A DNA stretch of 35,238 nt, taken from assembly GCA_016210055.1 (NCBI GenBank), contig JACQUZ010000056.1, positions 1-35,238 of the forward strand, read 5' to 3'. Below the pieces are notes generated by a model that saw only the letters and a list, made by a program, of their open reading frames with translations, was not told the origin of the DNA and made no database searches. Made by a program: the position numbers and the translations under genes. The stretch comes from Deltaproteobacteria bacterium (GTDB lineage: Bacteria; Myxococcota_A; Polyangia; Haliangiales; SHYZ01). This document shows, in pieces, positions 23,146-30,376 of the stretch. The stretch's first letter is position 1, and each line of letters starts with the position of its first letter.

Positions 23146-25320
23146 ATGCGCCTGAGCGATATCCTCACTAAGATTGAAACCTATCACCCAGCCGCCGACC
23201 TGGATCTCGTGAAGAAGGCCTACGTGTTCGCGGCCAAGGCGCACGACGGTCAGGTTCGGCGCTCCGGGGATCCCTACTTCGTGCATCCGTTGTCGGTGGC
23301 GTCGATCATCACCGACCTTCGCCTCGACGCTCCGAGCGTGTGTGCGGCACTCCTCCACGACTGCGTCGAAGACACCAGCGCGACCATTGATGAGCTTCAC
23401 CAGCATTTCGGGCCAGAGGTGGCGTTTCTCGTGGATGGGGTCACCAAGCTCGGCAAGATCGCCTGGAACACGCGCGAGGAGAGGCAGGCCGAGAACTTCA
23501 GAAAAATGCTCCTCGCGATGGCGCGCGACATTCGCGTCATCCTGGTGAAGCTCTGCGATCGAATCGACAACATGCGGACGCTCCACCACATGCCGACCGA
23601 AAAGCAGGAGCGCATCGCGCGCGAGACCATGGACATCTACGCGCCCCTCGCCAACCGCCTCGGTATCATGTGGATCAAGTGCGAGCTGGAGGACCTCGCC
23701 TTCAAGTACCTCGAGCCCGCCCCGCACGAGCAGCTCACCGCACAGATCGTCCGCACCGAGAAGGAGCGACGGAAGTACATCGAGGAGGTCGAGAAGCTCA
23801 TTCACAAGGAGATGGTGGACGGGGGGGTTCCCTGCGACGTGATCGGGCGCGCCAAGCACCTCTGGTCGATTTACCAGAAGATGAAGAAGACCGGCCGCGA
23901 GCTGGGACAGATTCACGACGCCATCGGCTTCCGCGTGATCACCCCGTCGGTGAGGCAGTGCTACGAGGCGCTCGGCGTGGCCCATTCCAAGTGGACGCCG
24001 ATCCCGGGCCGCTTCAAGGATTACGTCGCGCTGCCGAAGCCGAACATGTACCAATCGCTCCACACCACGGTCATCGGCCCTCATGGAGAGCGAATCGAGA
24101 TCCAAATTCGCACCCACGACATGCACAAGGTGGCCGAGGAGGGGATCGCCGCGCACTGGCGCTACAAGGAAGGGCGGCCAGCGGCGATCGAAAAGGACGA
24201 CAAGAAGTTTGCGTGGCTTAGGCAGCTCATGCAGTGGCAGCAAGATCTGAAGGACCCGACGGAGTTTCTCGAGACCGTCAAGATTGACCTGTTTGCCGAC
24301 GAGGTCTACGTGTTCACGCCCAAGGGGGACGTGAAGGCGCTTCCCAAGGGCTCGTGCCCCATCGACTTTGCCTACGCGATCCACACGGAAGTCGGCAACC
24401 GGTGCTCGGGAGCGCGGGTCAATGGCGCGATCGTTCCGCTCCGTTATCAGCTGCGCAACGGCGACACCGTCGAAATCATCACGTCGCCCAACCAAAAGCC
24501 GAACAAGGACTGGCTCAAGTTCGTCTGCACCTCGAACGCCCGCGCCAAGATCCGGCACCTCTTGAGGACCGAGCAGCGCGAGCGCGCAAAGACCTTGGGG
24601 CGGGAGCTCCTCGAGCGCGAGCTCCGGAAGTGGGGCGTGTCGCTCCAGAAGGCCATAAAAAACGGCGAGCTGGAGAAGGTCACTCCGTTGCTCCGGGCCA
24701 ATACCATCGACGATCTCATCTGCCTTATAGGCTACGGGAAGGTCACCTGCACCCAGGTCGTAGAGGCGCTGGTCCCGGAAGAGAGGCGCAAGCTTGGCCC
24801 ACGCGCCGAGGAAGAAGCCTCGTCCAACCCCATCACCAACCTCATTCGCAAGGTCACCCAAAAGCGGTCATCCACTGGGATCAAGGTGGCCGGCGAGGAC
24901 GACGTTCTCGTCCGGTTTGCCAAGTGCTGCAATCCTCTCCCGGGTGACGCGATCGTGGGGTTTATTACCCGCGGCCGAGGCGTGACCGTTCATACCCGTG
25001 AGTGCCAGAAAGCCCTGGACTTGGATCCAGACCGTCGCGTGGCCGTCGCGTGGGATGGCAAGTCCAGGACACCTCGACCCGTATCCCTGCAGGTCATTTG
25101 CGCCGACAAGCCAGGCATCCTGGCGCATATCTCGCAGTCCTTGACCGACGCTGGGGTCAACATCTCGCAGGCCCACTGCCGAACCACCGACGAGCACAAG
25201 GCGGTGAATACGTTCCAGTTCTCGGTCACCGACCTGGATCAGCTCAAGGGCGTGATTCGGTCGCTGCAGCGAATCAGTGGCGTGTACAGCGTCGAGAGGT
25301 TGGTGACCAGCCCAAATTGA
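23146..25320 (+). CDS. rel: Bifunctional (p)ppGpp synthetase/hydrolase
   Basis: A 724-residue Rel/SpoT protein controlling the stringent response. The HD hydrolase domain is intact: His47 (FVHPLS), His71-Asp72 (LLHDCVEDT) and Asp in KLCDRIDNM (135-143). The synthetase domain has Asp258 (IHDAIGFRV), the RFKD motif (289-292) typical of bifunctional Rel rather than RelA, YQSLHTT (302-308) and Glu318 (EIQIRT). A TGS domain (about 390-450, VYVFTPKGDVKALP), the Cys-containing zinc-finger region (KCCNPLPGDAIVGF) and a C-terminal ACT domain (about 650-724) follow. ATG 23146 fits the family N-terminus; a GTG four codons earlier is an alternative. Ribosome-bound uncharged tRNA should switch it to synthesis of (p)ppGpp. 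Confidence 0.96.
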   Translation: MRLSDILTKIETYHPAADLDLVKKAYVFAAKAHDGQVRRSGDPYFVHPLSVASIITDLRLDAPSVCAALLHDCVEDTSATIDELHQHFGPEVAFLVDGVTKLGKIAWNTREERQAENFRKMLLAMARDIRVILVKLCDRIDNMRTLHHMPTEKQERIARETMDIYAPLANRLGIMWIKCELEDLAFKYLEPAPHEQLTAQIVRTEKERRKYIEEVEKLIHKEMVDGGVPCDVIGRAKHLWSIYQKMKKTGRELGQIHDAIGFRVITPSVRQCYEALGVAHSKWTPIPGRFKDYVALPKPNMYQSLHTTVIGPHGERIEIQIRTHDMHKVAEEGIAAHWRYKEGRPAAIEKDDKKFAWLRQLMQWQQDLKDPTEFLETVKIDLFADEVYVFTPKGDVKALPKGSCPIDFAYAIHTEVGNRCSGARVNGAIVPLRYQLRNGDTVEIITSPNQKPNKDWLKFVCTSNARAKIRHLLRTEQRERAKTLGRELLERELRKWGVSLQKAIKNGELEKVTPLLRANTIDDLICLIGYGKVTCTQVVEALVPEERRKLGPRAEEEASSNPITNLIRKVTQKRSSTGIKVAGEDDVLVRFAKCCNPLPGDAIVGFITRGRGVTVHTRECQKALDLDPDRRVAVAWDGKSRTPRPVSLQVICADKPGILAHISQSLTDAGVNISQAHCRTTDEHKAVNTFQFSVTDLDQLKGVIRSLQRISGVYSVERLVTSPN

Positions 25321-25340
25321 GATCGGATTCTTCCCCAGCG

Positions 25341-25369
25341 TTGACACGTCGCCTTTTTCCAGCTATTTA
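25341..25369 (+). promoter_or_regulatory. Predicted housekeeping promoter for the 51-residue protein
   Basis: A perfect -35 box TTGACA (25341-25346) is followed after 17 bases by a weaker -10-like TATTTA (25364-25369). Transcription would start near 25376, leaving a 5' leader of about 30 nt with the ribosome site AGGGCAGG before ATG 25407. It lies just 20 nt after the rel stop codon, so the small gene need not depend on rel transcription. Confidence 0.6.
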
Positions 25370-25406
25370 CCTGTGCCTTACGAGACATTTACAAGGGCAG
25401 GTCACC

Positions 25407-25562
25407 ATGGCTTCCAACACGGCACAAACCTGGCGCAAGCGAGATCGCGCCCACGCGAACCAAGGCCACAGGCGCAAGGTAAAGGAATCAAAGCACTCCA
25501 CTCCCTCCTACGACGAGCTTTTCGCCGGCTTTGGCGAGCCCGGAAAGCCAGCCAAGAAGTAG
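25407..25562 (+). CDS. Small basic protein of unknown function (51 residues)
   Basis: A 51-residue protein starting at ATG 25407, preceded by AGGGCAGG. The first half (residues 1-32) is strongly basic and polar, MASNTAQTWRKRDRAHANQ followed by HRRKVKESKHS, and likely binds nucleic acid, ribosome or acidic partners. The second half has a short patterned element, TPSYDELFAGFGEPGKPAKK, where acidic and aromatic residues (YDELFAGF) could form an interaction helix. No known family is recognised with certainty. Its own promoter with a perfect -35 box and good ribosome site argue for a real and well-expressed gene. Neighbours are rel and the zinc-ribbon kinase-like protein, neither of which fixes its role. 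A larger overlapping frame from 25002 lies inside rel and is a shadow. Confidence 0.7.
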   Translation: MASNTAQTWRKRDRAHANQGHRRKVKESKHSTPSYDELFAGFGEPGKPAKK

Positions 25563-25596
25563 ACCTCCCCCAGAGAGCGCCAATCTCCGAGCCGCT

Positions 25597-25613
25597 CCCG
25601 CGCGTCACGCGGG
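25597..25613 (+). terminator. Possible terminator hairpin after the small basic gene
   Basis: CCCGCG (25597-25602) and CGCGGG (25608-25613) form a 6-bp GC stem around a 5-base loop, 34 nt after the stop codon. No T-run follows, so termination is uncertain. Confidence 0.3.
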
Positions 25614-25652
25614 GTGCGCGACTGCTCACAGTTCAAGTTTCATCTGAAAGTA

Positions 25653-25682
25653 TTGCCGAGCAGAACGCTTTCCCTGTAAGAT
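25653..25682 (+). promoter_or_regulatory. Possible promoter for the kinase-like gene
   Basis: TTGCCG (25653-25658) and TAAGAT (25677-25682) are 18 bases apart, each matching consensus at 4 of 6 positions, in the gap before ATG 25725. A ribosome site GGGGGAGG precedes the start. The match is moderate. Confidence 0.35.
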
Positions 25683-25724
25683 GCAGCATTCCTTGCCTAT
25701 TTCCCCGGGGGAGGCCCTGCGTAG

Positions 25725-27476
25725 ATGAAGCGCTGCCCGAACTGCCAAACAACGTTTCCCGATGACGCGAATTTCTGTCCAATGGACGCCGGGCGCCTCG
25801 TTGACGACGCACCGCAGGCGGACTCGGCCAAGGGGGAGCACAACCTGGTAGGTGGGCGCTTCCAGCTCGGCGCCTTGCTCGGCGGAAAGCGGACCGGCGA
25901 GGTTCACTCCGTGCGGGATGTGACGAACGGGCAGGAGTGCGTCGTCAAGCTCGTGGCGCCGTCGGTGTTCCCTTCACCGCTCGCGGTACAGCGGGCGGAG
26001 CGCGAGCTCAAGCAGCTTCAAAAGGTGGTCTCCGAGCGAATCGCCAAGATCCTGGACTTCGGGAAGCACGGCAATTCGTTCTACATCACCATGGAAAGGG
26101 TTAATGGAACGCCTCTTTCGCAGGTGATTCGTGCGGGCGGTCCACTCGCGCTGGAACGGGCTCGCAAGGTTACCAGCGAGATCGGCGAAGCCCTAGCGGA
26201 GGCCGCCAAGAGTGGCGTGATACATCGCGACGTGGCGCCGAAGAACGTGATCCTCGGGGATGGTGATCGGGTAAAGCTCATCAACTTCGTGACGCCGGTC
26301 CCGGTGAACGACAAGGTGTTCGGCGTGCCCGAGTTCGTGTCACCGGAACAGGCCGAGGGGAAATCGGTCGACCAGCGCGCCAACATCTATAGCTTGGGCG
26401 CGCTCCTGTACTTCATGCTCACGGGCGAGTGCGTGTTCTCCGGAGACGCGGAGTCGGTCATCCAGGCACACTTGCAGTCCCCCGTATCTCCGCCGTCGTC
26501 GAGAGGACGCGGCGCTGTTCCCGCCGAGGTCGAAAAAGCGATCTTGAAGGCGCTCGAGAAGCAGTCGAGCCGTCGGCATCTCACGCTTCGGCAGATGCTC
26601 GGGGAGATCGACACGGCGGTCGAGAGCTCGGCGGCAAGCTCAGACGGAAACTCGCCTGCTCAGGCAGCGCGCGCGCCAAATCCCAACAACATGACGCTCA
26701 TGGGCGTCGCCATGTTCGGGTCCGTGTCTCCGCTACCCGGCCCGAAAACCGACGTGGTGAACACGCCGCCGAGCCCGAGCGTGGGCGTCGCACCGCAGGT
26801 CGCGGCACCTCAGCCTGCTCCTCCTGCGGCAACGGCCGCCGCTGCAGCTCCATCGTCGTCGTTGGCGACGGCGGCGGCAGCTCCATCGCCCGTGGCGTGG
26901 GCTCCATCGGCGCCCACGCCCTTTGTACCGGCCCCAGCAGCGCCAGTCGCGGCAGTCCAAGGTGCGGCTCCGTCGGGTAAAGGGAAGGGAAAGGCGAACG
27001 CGGGAACTCCAGCGGCTCCACCTGCAGCGGAAAAGGGCAAGTTCCGCGAGACCATGTGGTTCAAGAAGGGGGAGCTCGACGAGGCGGCAGCCGCACTGGC
27101 GGCCACGGCACCCGCTTCCTCAGACGCTCCACCGGTCTCCGATAAGGTCGATGAGCTGCCGATCGAGGATCGCTACAAGGACGATGGGACACTCACCGCT
27201 GCGGATCGCGAGCGCCTTAGCCTCCGGACTGGCGCCACGCAGATGATGCAAGCGGTAAGCGTTCCCGTCGGTCCTGTGCCAGGCGAGCGAATGGGGGAGA
27301 AGGAAATCGTGAGCGAGCTGAGGGCCGGACGGACCAAGATCATCGCCATCATCGTGGCGGCCGTGATCGTCATTGGCGGCGTGGTGGCGTTCTTCTCAGC
27401 GGGCGGCAAGCAGGCCGAATCGAAGGCCGATGCGGCACCGGGCCTGGATCAGCCTCAGGACCCGGCACAGAAATAG
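25725..27476 (+). CDS. Zinc-ribbon Ser/Thr kinase-like protein, probable pseudokinase
   Basis: A 583-residue protein. A zinc-ribbon-like knuckle opens it (CPNCQTTFPDDANFCPMD, Cys4, Cys7, Cys18, fourth ligand position Asp21, a common myxobacterial variant). A protein-kinase fold covers about 45-310: a Gly loop changed to LGGKRTGEV, a plausible Lys75 (CVVKLV), the catalytic loop HRDVAPKN (167-174), and SPEQA with Asp216 and IYSLGALLYFMLTGE. The metal-binding DFG motif is replaced by NFV (187-189, LINFVTP), so kinase activity is doubtful. An Ala/Pro/Ser-rich linker (about 315-520) leads to one membrane helix (about 541-560, IIAIIVAAVIVIGGVVAFF) and a short extracytoplasmic tail. It probably transmits signals by binding rather than phosphorylation. 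The stop lies 3 nt from that of the convergent KOW gene. Confidence 0.85.
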   Translation: MKRCPNCQTTFPDDANFCPMDAGRLVDDAPQADSAKGEHNLVGGRFQLGALLGGKRTGEVHSVRDVTNGQECVVKLVAPSVFPSPLAVQRAERELKQLQKVVSERIAKILDFGKHGNSFYITMERVNGTPLSQVIRAGGPLALERARKVTSEIGEALAEAAKSGVIHRDVAPKNVILGDGDRVKLINFVTPVPVNDKVFGVPEFVSPEQAEGKSVDQRANIYSLGALLYFMLTGECVFSGDAESVIQAHLQSPVSPPSSRGRGAVPAEVEKAILKALEKQSSRRHLTLRQMLGEIDTAVESSAASSDGNSPAQAARAPNPNNMTLMGVAMFGSVSPLPGPKTDVVNTPPSPSVGVAPQVAAPQPAPPAATAAAAAPSSSLATAAAAPSPVAWAPSAPTPFVPAPAAPVAAVQGAAPSGKGKGKANAGTPAAPPAAEKGKFRETMWFKKGELDEAAAALAATAPASSDAPPVSDKVDELPIEDRYKDDGTLTAADRERLSLRTGATQMMQAVSVPVGPVPGERMGEKEIVSELRAGRTKIIAIIVAAVIVIGGVVAFFSAGGKQAESKADAAPGLDQPQDPAQK

Positions 27477-27479
27477 AAG

Positions 27480-28421
27480 TCAGACCTTCTCAACTTCTTC
27501 AGCGCCGACTTTGACCGCGACGGTGCCCACGAGCACCTTGAGCGCACCCTTGGCGTCGATTTCCTGTACCACCCCGACTCGACCCGCGAGCATGCCTTTC
27601 ACGATACGAACCTTGTCATTTTTGGCGAGGCCCTTCTGCTTCCTCGCCTGCTTCTCTTGCTTGAGGGCCTCCCTCATGAGAACGAAGTCGTTCTCCCTGG
27701 ACCAGGCCACGAAGTGAAAGATCGGGAGTAGCGCCTCCAGCTCCCTGCGGACGACCGCGACCATTTCGGTCCCATTGCTCTTGGCTTCCTCGCGCGAGAG
27801 AGAGCGCCCTACCACCAGGGTGTGGGTCTTGCCAGGGAGCTCGGGTCGCCCAAAGTCCGAGAGGACGTCGCGTAGCAAGGTGTCGTCGAAGGTTGCGACC
27901 TCGTGGAAAGCGCCGCCGGAGACCCCGATCCGGTAGCTCCCGGGGAGGTCACGCACGAGATCCAGGAAACGCTCTCGCTGCCATGGCTCGGCAAGCTTGC
28001 GTTCCAGGTTTTGCCTGTCGACACGTGCGTCCGGGTGCAGCTTCAACGCGAGCTCGATTCGCTCGTGGTCGAGCGAAACACAAAGGAAAAGGTGATTTCG
28101 TTGTGGTGTGGAGTCTTCGAGCATCGTCGACATCGGCCGCGAGCGGTCGATGATCAAGTCCAGCTCCTTACGAGCCCCTTCGTTCCTCGAGAAGAAAAGA
28201 TGCTGGGCTTCCACCTGCTTGTGGTTCCAAAGGGCAGGGTGTTCGACCGATGCTTCCCAGGAAAGCGGCGAGCCATCGGCCGCGGTGAGGGACCCGCCCA
28301 GTTCCTTCCCGAGGGCGAGGAGCTTCTGCCTGACCTCCAACCTCTCGCGGTTGAAGACATTGGACTTCCACTTGCTTGGCACGTACGCGTCGAAATCTCG
28401 ATCCGTAAACCCGGGAAACAT
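27480..28421 (-). CDS. KOW-motif protein of unknown function
   Basis: A 313-residue cytoplasmic protein. ATG 28421 is chosen because AGGG precedes it and because codons further upstream in the frame overlap the preceding gene and are Arg/Pro-rich. The N-terminus, MFPGFTDRDFDAYVPSKWKS, and the rest of the first 260 residues match no family I can name; the region is mixed alpha/beta, with LDHERIELALKLHPDARVDR and a long basic helix (REALKQEKQARKQKG). The C-terminal part (about 268-310) is a KOW-type segment, KNDKVRIVKGMLAGRVGVVQ, the small barrel that contacts RNA or protein in NusG and ribosomal proteins L24 and L26. A role near ribosomes or transcription is therefore possible but unproven. 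It is last in the seven-gene minus-strand cluster, 50 nt after the dehydrogenase-like gene. Confidence 0.75.
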   Translation of the reverse strand: MFPGFTDRDFDAYVPSKWKSNVFNRERLEVRQKLLALGKELGGSLTAADGSPLSWEASVEHPALWNHKQVEAQHLFFSRNEGARKELDLIIDRSRPMSTMLEDSTPQRNHLFLCVSLDHERIELALKLHPDARVDRQNLERKLAEPWQRERFLDLVRDLPGSYRIGVSGGAFHEVATFDDTLLRDVLSDFGRPELPGKTHTLVVGRSLSREEAKSNGTEMVAVVRRELEALLPIFHFVAWSRENDFVLMREALKQEKQARKQKGLAKNDKVRIVKGMLAGRVGVVQEIDAKGALKVLVGTVAVKVGAEEVEKV

Positions 28422-28471
28422 GTCGCCCTCAGAAAAATCGCGGGCATTATGGGCGCGACTTCCCCCAAGAG

Positions 28472-29494
28472 TCAACGCATGGTAACCACGGCGAGCTTGT
28501 CTCGATGTCGGCCTGCACGTAGCTCGACGTGCAGGGTCTCTAGGGCTTCCACCGGGTGGCACCGGACCTTGCTCGCGATGTCCAGCTCTCCACGCGCGAC
28601 GAGGGCACAGGTCTCGGGACTGAGGTCAGGCATCGGCGCGGCCACAGAAATGAACGAGAGCTCTTGGTCTAGGGCGAAAGCCAAGCTGGCCTGGAAATCG
28701 TCGACGGTGCCCACTGCGCTGCCGGCGACCAAGAAAAGCTGCCCCCACTGGAGCGCGAGGGTCAATGCCCTTGCGCGAGCCGCGTCACGGCCGCTCGTCT
28801 CGAACACTTTCCATGGACCCATGTTGCCTGCGGAGCGGAGCCTGGCCTTGACCGAGGCGACCAGTTCCTCGTCGGGGAGCGCCATTTCTTCTGCGGTGGC
28901 ACAGGCAATGCTCGCCCCCTTGGACGCGGCGATCTCCCGGCCCAAGGAGGAAAGCACGCCTTCCCCGAGCCACAGGGTGGTTTCTGAAGGGCCAACACCT
29001 GCCTTTGCCACCATGGTATAGGCAAGGGTGGCTTCGCGGGCCAGGATTGCGGCTTCGGGCCCGGGCGCAACTCCAAGCAGCGGGCCGTCGAGCGCGCACG
29101 TCCAGCGCCGACGCGTGACCACGTGCGACGCCAGGGTGCCGTCGGCATCAATGCCGAGGAGCGACTTCGACGCGCATGACATCAATCGGCCCCGAAGGCA
29201 GCTGTCGCATTCACCGCAGGCGGACAGCGGGCCCACGAGTACCCTTCGTCCTAGGTAGTCCCCCGCAGCATCCCCCGTCGCAACCACTAGTCCGACCGCT
29301 GCACCGCCAGGCGCTCTGCCCGTGGCCAGGTCTAGGCAATGGAGCTCCGGGCCGGCGAACACCGAAGCTTCCACTTCGACGAGCAGCTCGTCGCCGTGCA
29401 GTTCGGGGGGAATGCGCTCGTGGCACTTCGGGGTGGCGGAATCGCTGGATGCCACCCAAGTCAGGATACGTGAGGGAACAGTCCCAACGGGCAT
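28472..29494 (-). CDS. Medium-chain dehydrogenase-like protein, probably without catalytic zinc
   Basis: A 340-residue protein with the fold markers of zinc-containing alcohol dehydrogenases. The structural-zinc loop is complete: Cys93, Cys96, Cys99 and Cys107 (CGECDSCLRGRLMSC), with normal spacing. The catalytic site is not: the Cys of the usual GxCxxD element and the GHE motif are absent (ASVFAGPELHCLD and GGAAVGLVVATGD occupy those places), and the nucleotide-binding glycine motif is altered (LGEGVLSSLGREIA). It resembles the branch containing 6-hydroxycyclohexenecarboxyl-CoA dehydrogenases, though this is from memory of motifs. An enzyme that has lost activity and taken a binding role, or one using another mechanism, are both possible. 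It starts 9 nt after the small acidic gene and ends 50 nt before the KOW gene. Confidence 0.78.
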   Translation of the reverse strand: MPVGTVPSRILTWVASSDSATPKCHERIPPELHGDELLVEVEASVFAGPELHCLDLATGRAPGGAAVGLVVATGDAAGDYLGRRVLVGPLSACGECDSCLRGRLMSCASKSLLGIDADGTLASHVVTRRRWTCALDGPLLGVAPGPEAAILAREATLAYTMVAKAGVGPSETTLWLGEGVLSSLGREIAASKGASIACATAEEMALPDEELVASVKARLRSAGNMGPWKVFETSGRDAARARALTLALQWGQLFLVAGSAVGTVDDFQASLAFALDQELSFISVAAPMPDLSPETCALVARGELDIASKVRCHPVEALETLHVELRAGRHRDKLAVVTMR

Positions 29495-29503
29495 GTCGAC
29501 AAT

Positions 29504-29815
29504 CTATCGCGGGAGATCTTCTTCGACGACGTCCATGCTCCCCACGTCAATCTCGCCGGTCGCTTCGGAGGGCGCAGTTCCAGAGAAACTGTCTCGGACG
29601 ACCGTCGCATCGCCGGCATCCGACACCTCTTCCACTGCGTCGTCTGCGACTGTGAGCGAGCCGGATTCGGTGAGGCCTGGGCCGAGCCCTGTGGGCAGGG
29701 CCACCACGCCGGGCAGCGGCACGATGCGACTCACGCGGGTGGAGACTCGGCCGTCCATCCCATTCTTGAGTCGCCAGCGGGTGAGCGACTCGCAGAGCTC
29801 GTCGTAGGGAATCAT
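29504..29815 (-). CDS. Small acidic protein of unknown function
   Basis: A 103-residue protein. The N-terminal third, MIPYDELCESLTRWRLKNG, forms a likely amphipathic helix and is the only part that looks conserved-type sequence; the remainder is Gly/Pro then acidic and low in complexity (VADDAVEEVSDAGD, then EIDVGSMDVVEEDLP), which suggests an intrinsically disordered tail. No signal peptide or membrane segment. I do not recognise the family. It lies 22 nt after the PDZ lipoprotein gene and 9 nt before the dehydrogenase-like gene. The 22-nt gap before it is unusually AT-rich for this window and contains TATTGT, a weak -10-like element (minus strand), 6 nt ahead of the ATG. Confidence 0.6.
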   Translation of the reverse strand: MIPYDELCESLTRWRLKNGMDGRVSTRVSRIVPLPGVVALPTGLGPGLTESGSLTVADDAVEEVSDAGDATVVRDSFSGTAPSEATGEIDVGSMDVVEEDLPR

Positions 29816-29837
29816 GGAACAACAATATCATTTTGAA

Positions 29838-30359
29838 CTAAGGAACGATCGCGTAGCGCAGGCGTCTCACTTTTCCCATGCGGCGATAGTCCACAGTGAG
29901 CTCTTGAGCCTTGCGGAGGGCCTCCCAGGCCGCGTGCAATTCCTCAGGGCGCTCGATCTTCGCGTCGTTCACCGCGACAATCACGTCGCCAGGCAAGAGA
30001 CCGGCGAGCATGAGGTCGGGCGCACGAAAGGCCACGATCTCCCAGCCTTGGAACCGCTGTCCATGCAAGCTCGGGCGGACCTCGACGGACTGCAGAAATC
30101 GGGCGGGTCCGGCGTCCAGGACCCGCAGAAGCGTCGTCCTCATGACCTTGCCGTCCGTACCGGCAGGCAAGGTCTCGGTCGCTCCTTGGGTCCATGGGGC
30201 AGGCGCGTCGACCTTTTGTGAGGAGGGCGGCCCGGCCATTGGATCCTCGGCAGGTGCCTCGACCTCGGCTGTGTCCTCGCGTGGGTATTCCACGCGAGGC
30301 GTGGACGGTGCACAGGCCATGCCCAAGAAGAAGGCACCGAATGCAGCTCGGCTTCCCAA
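29838..30359 (-). CDS. PDZ-domain lipoprotein, TTG start
   Basis: A 173-residue predicted lipoprotein. The signal region is GAFFLGMAC (Cys16, a non-ideal lipobox), then a Pro/Glu/Ala-rich linker (about 20-65) and a C-terminal PDZ-like domain (about 90-173) with the peptide-groove segment LAGLLPGDVIVAVNDAKIERPEEL. PDZ domains of this GspC/DegP-type fold bind the C-termini or extended strands of partner proteins, often proteases or secretion components outside the cytoplasm. No protease domain is fused, so it is an adaptor. TTG 30359 is used because GGAGGT stands 9 nt upstream and no ATG or GTG gives a signal peptide. It starts 17 nt after tmk in the minus-strand cluster. Confidence 0.72.
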   Translation of the reverse strand: MGSRAAFGAFFLGMACAPSTPRVEYPREDTAEVEAPAEDPMAGPPSSQKVDAPAPWTQGATETLPAGTDGKVMRTTLLRVLDAGPARFLQSVEVRPSLHGQRFQGWEIVAFRAPDLMLAGLLPGDVIVAVNDAKIERPEELHAAWEALRKAQELTVDYRRMGKVRRLRYAIVP

Positions 30360-30368
30360 GTTTCAAGT

Positions 30369-30374
30369 ACCTCC
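30369..30374 (-). promoter_or_regulatory. Ribosome binding site fixing the TTG start
   Basis: GGAGGT on the minus strand, 9 nt before TTG 30359, supports TTG as the start of the PDZ lipoprotein. A second TTG lies inside the spacer but is in another frame. Confidence 0.6.
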
Positions 30375-30376
30375 GT

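Noticed and set aside
23110..24861. Long open frame (583 codons) on the minus strand opposite rel
   Set aside because: It is the codon-bias shadow of the rel gene; its translation has no family character and it has no ribosome site.
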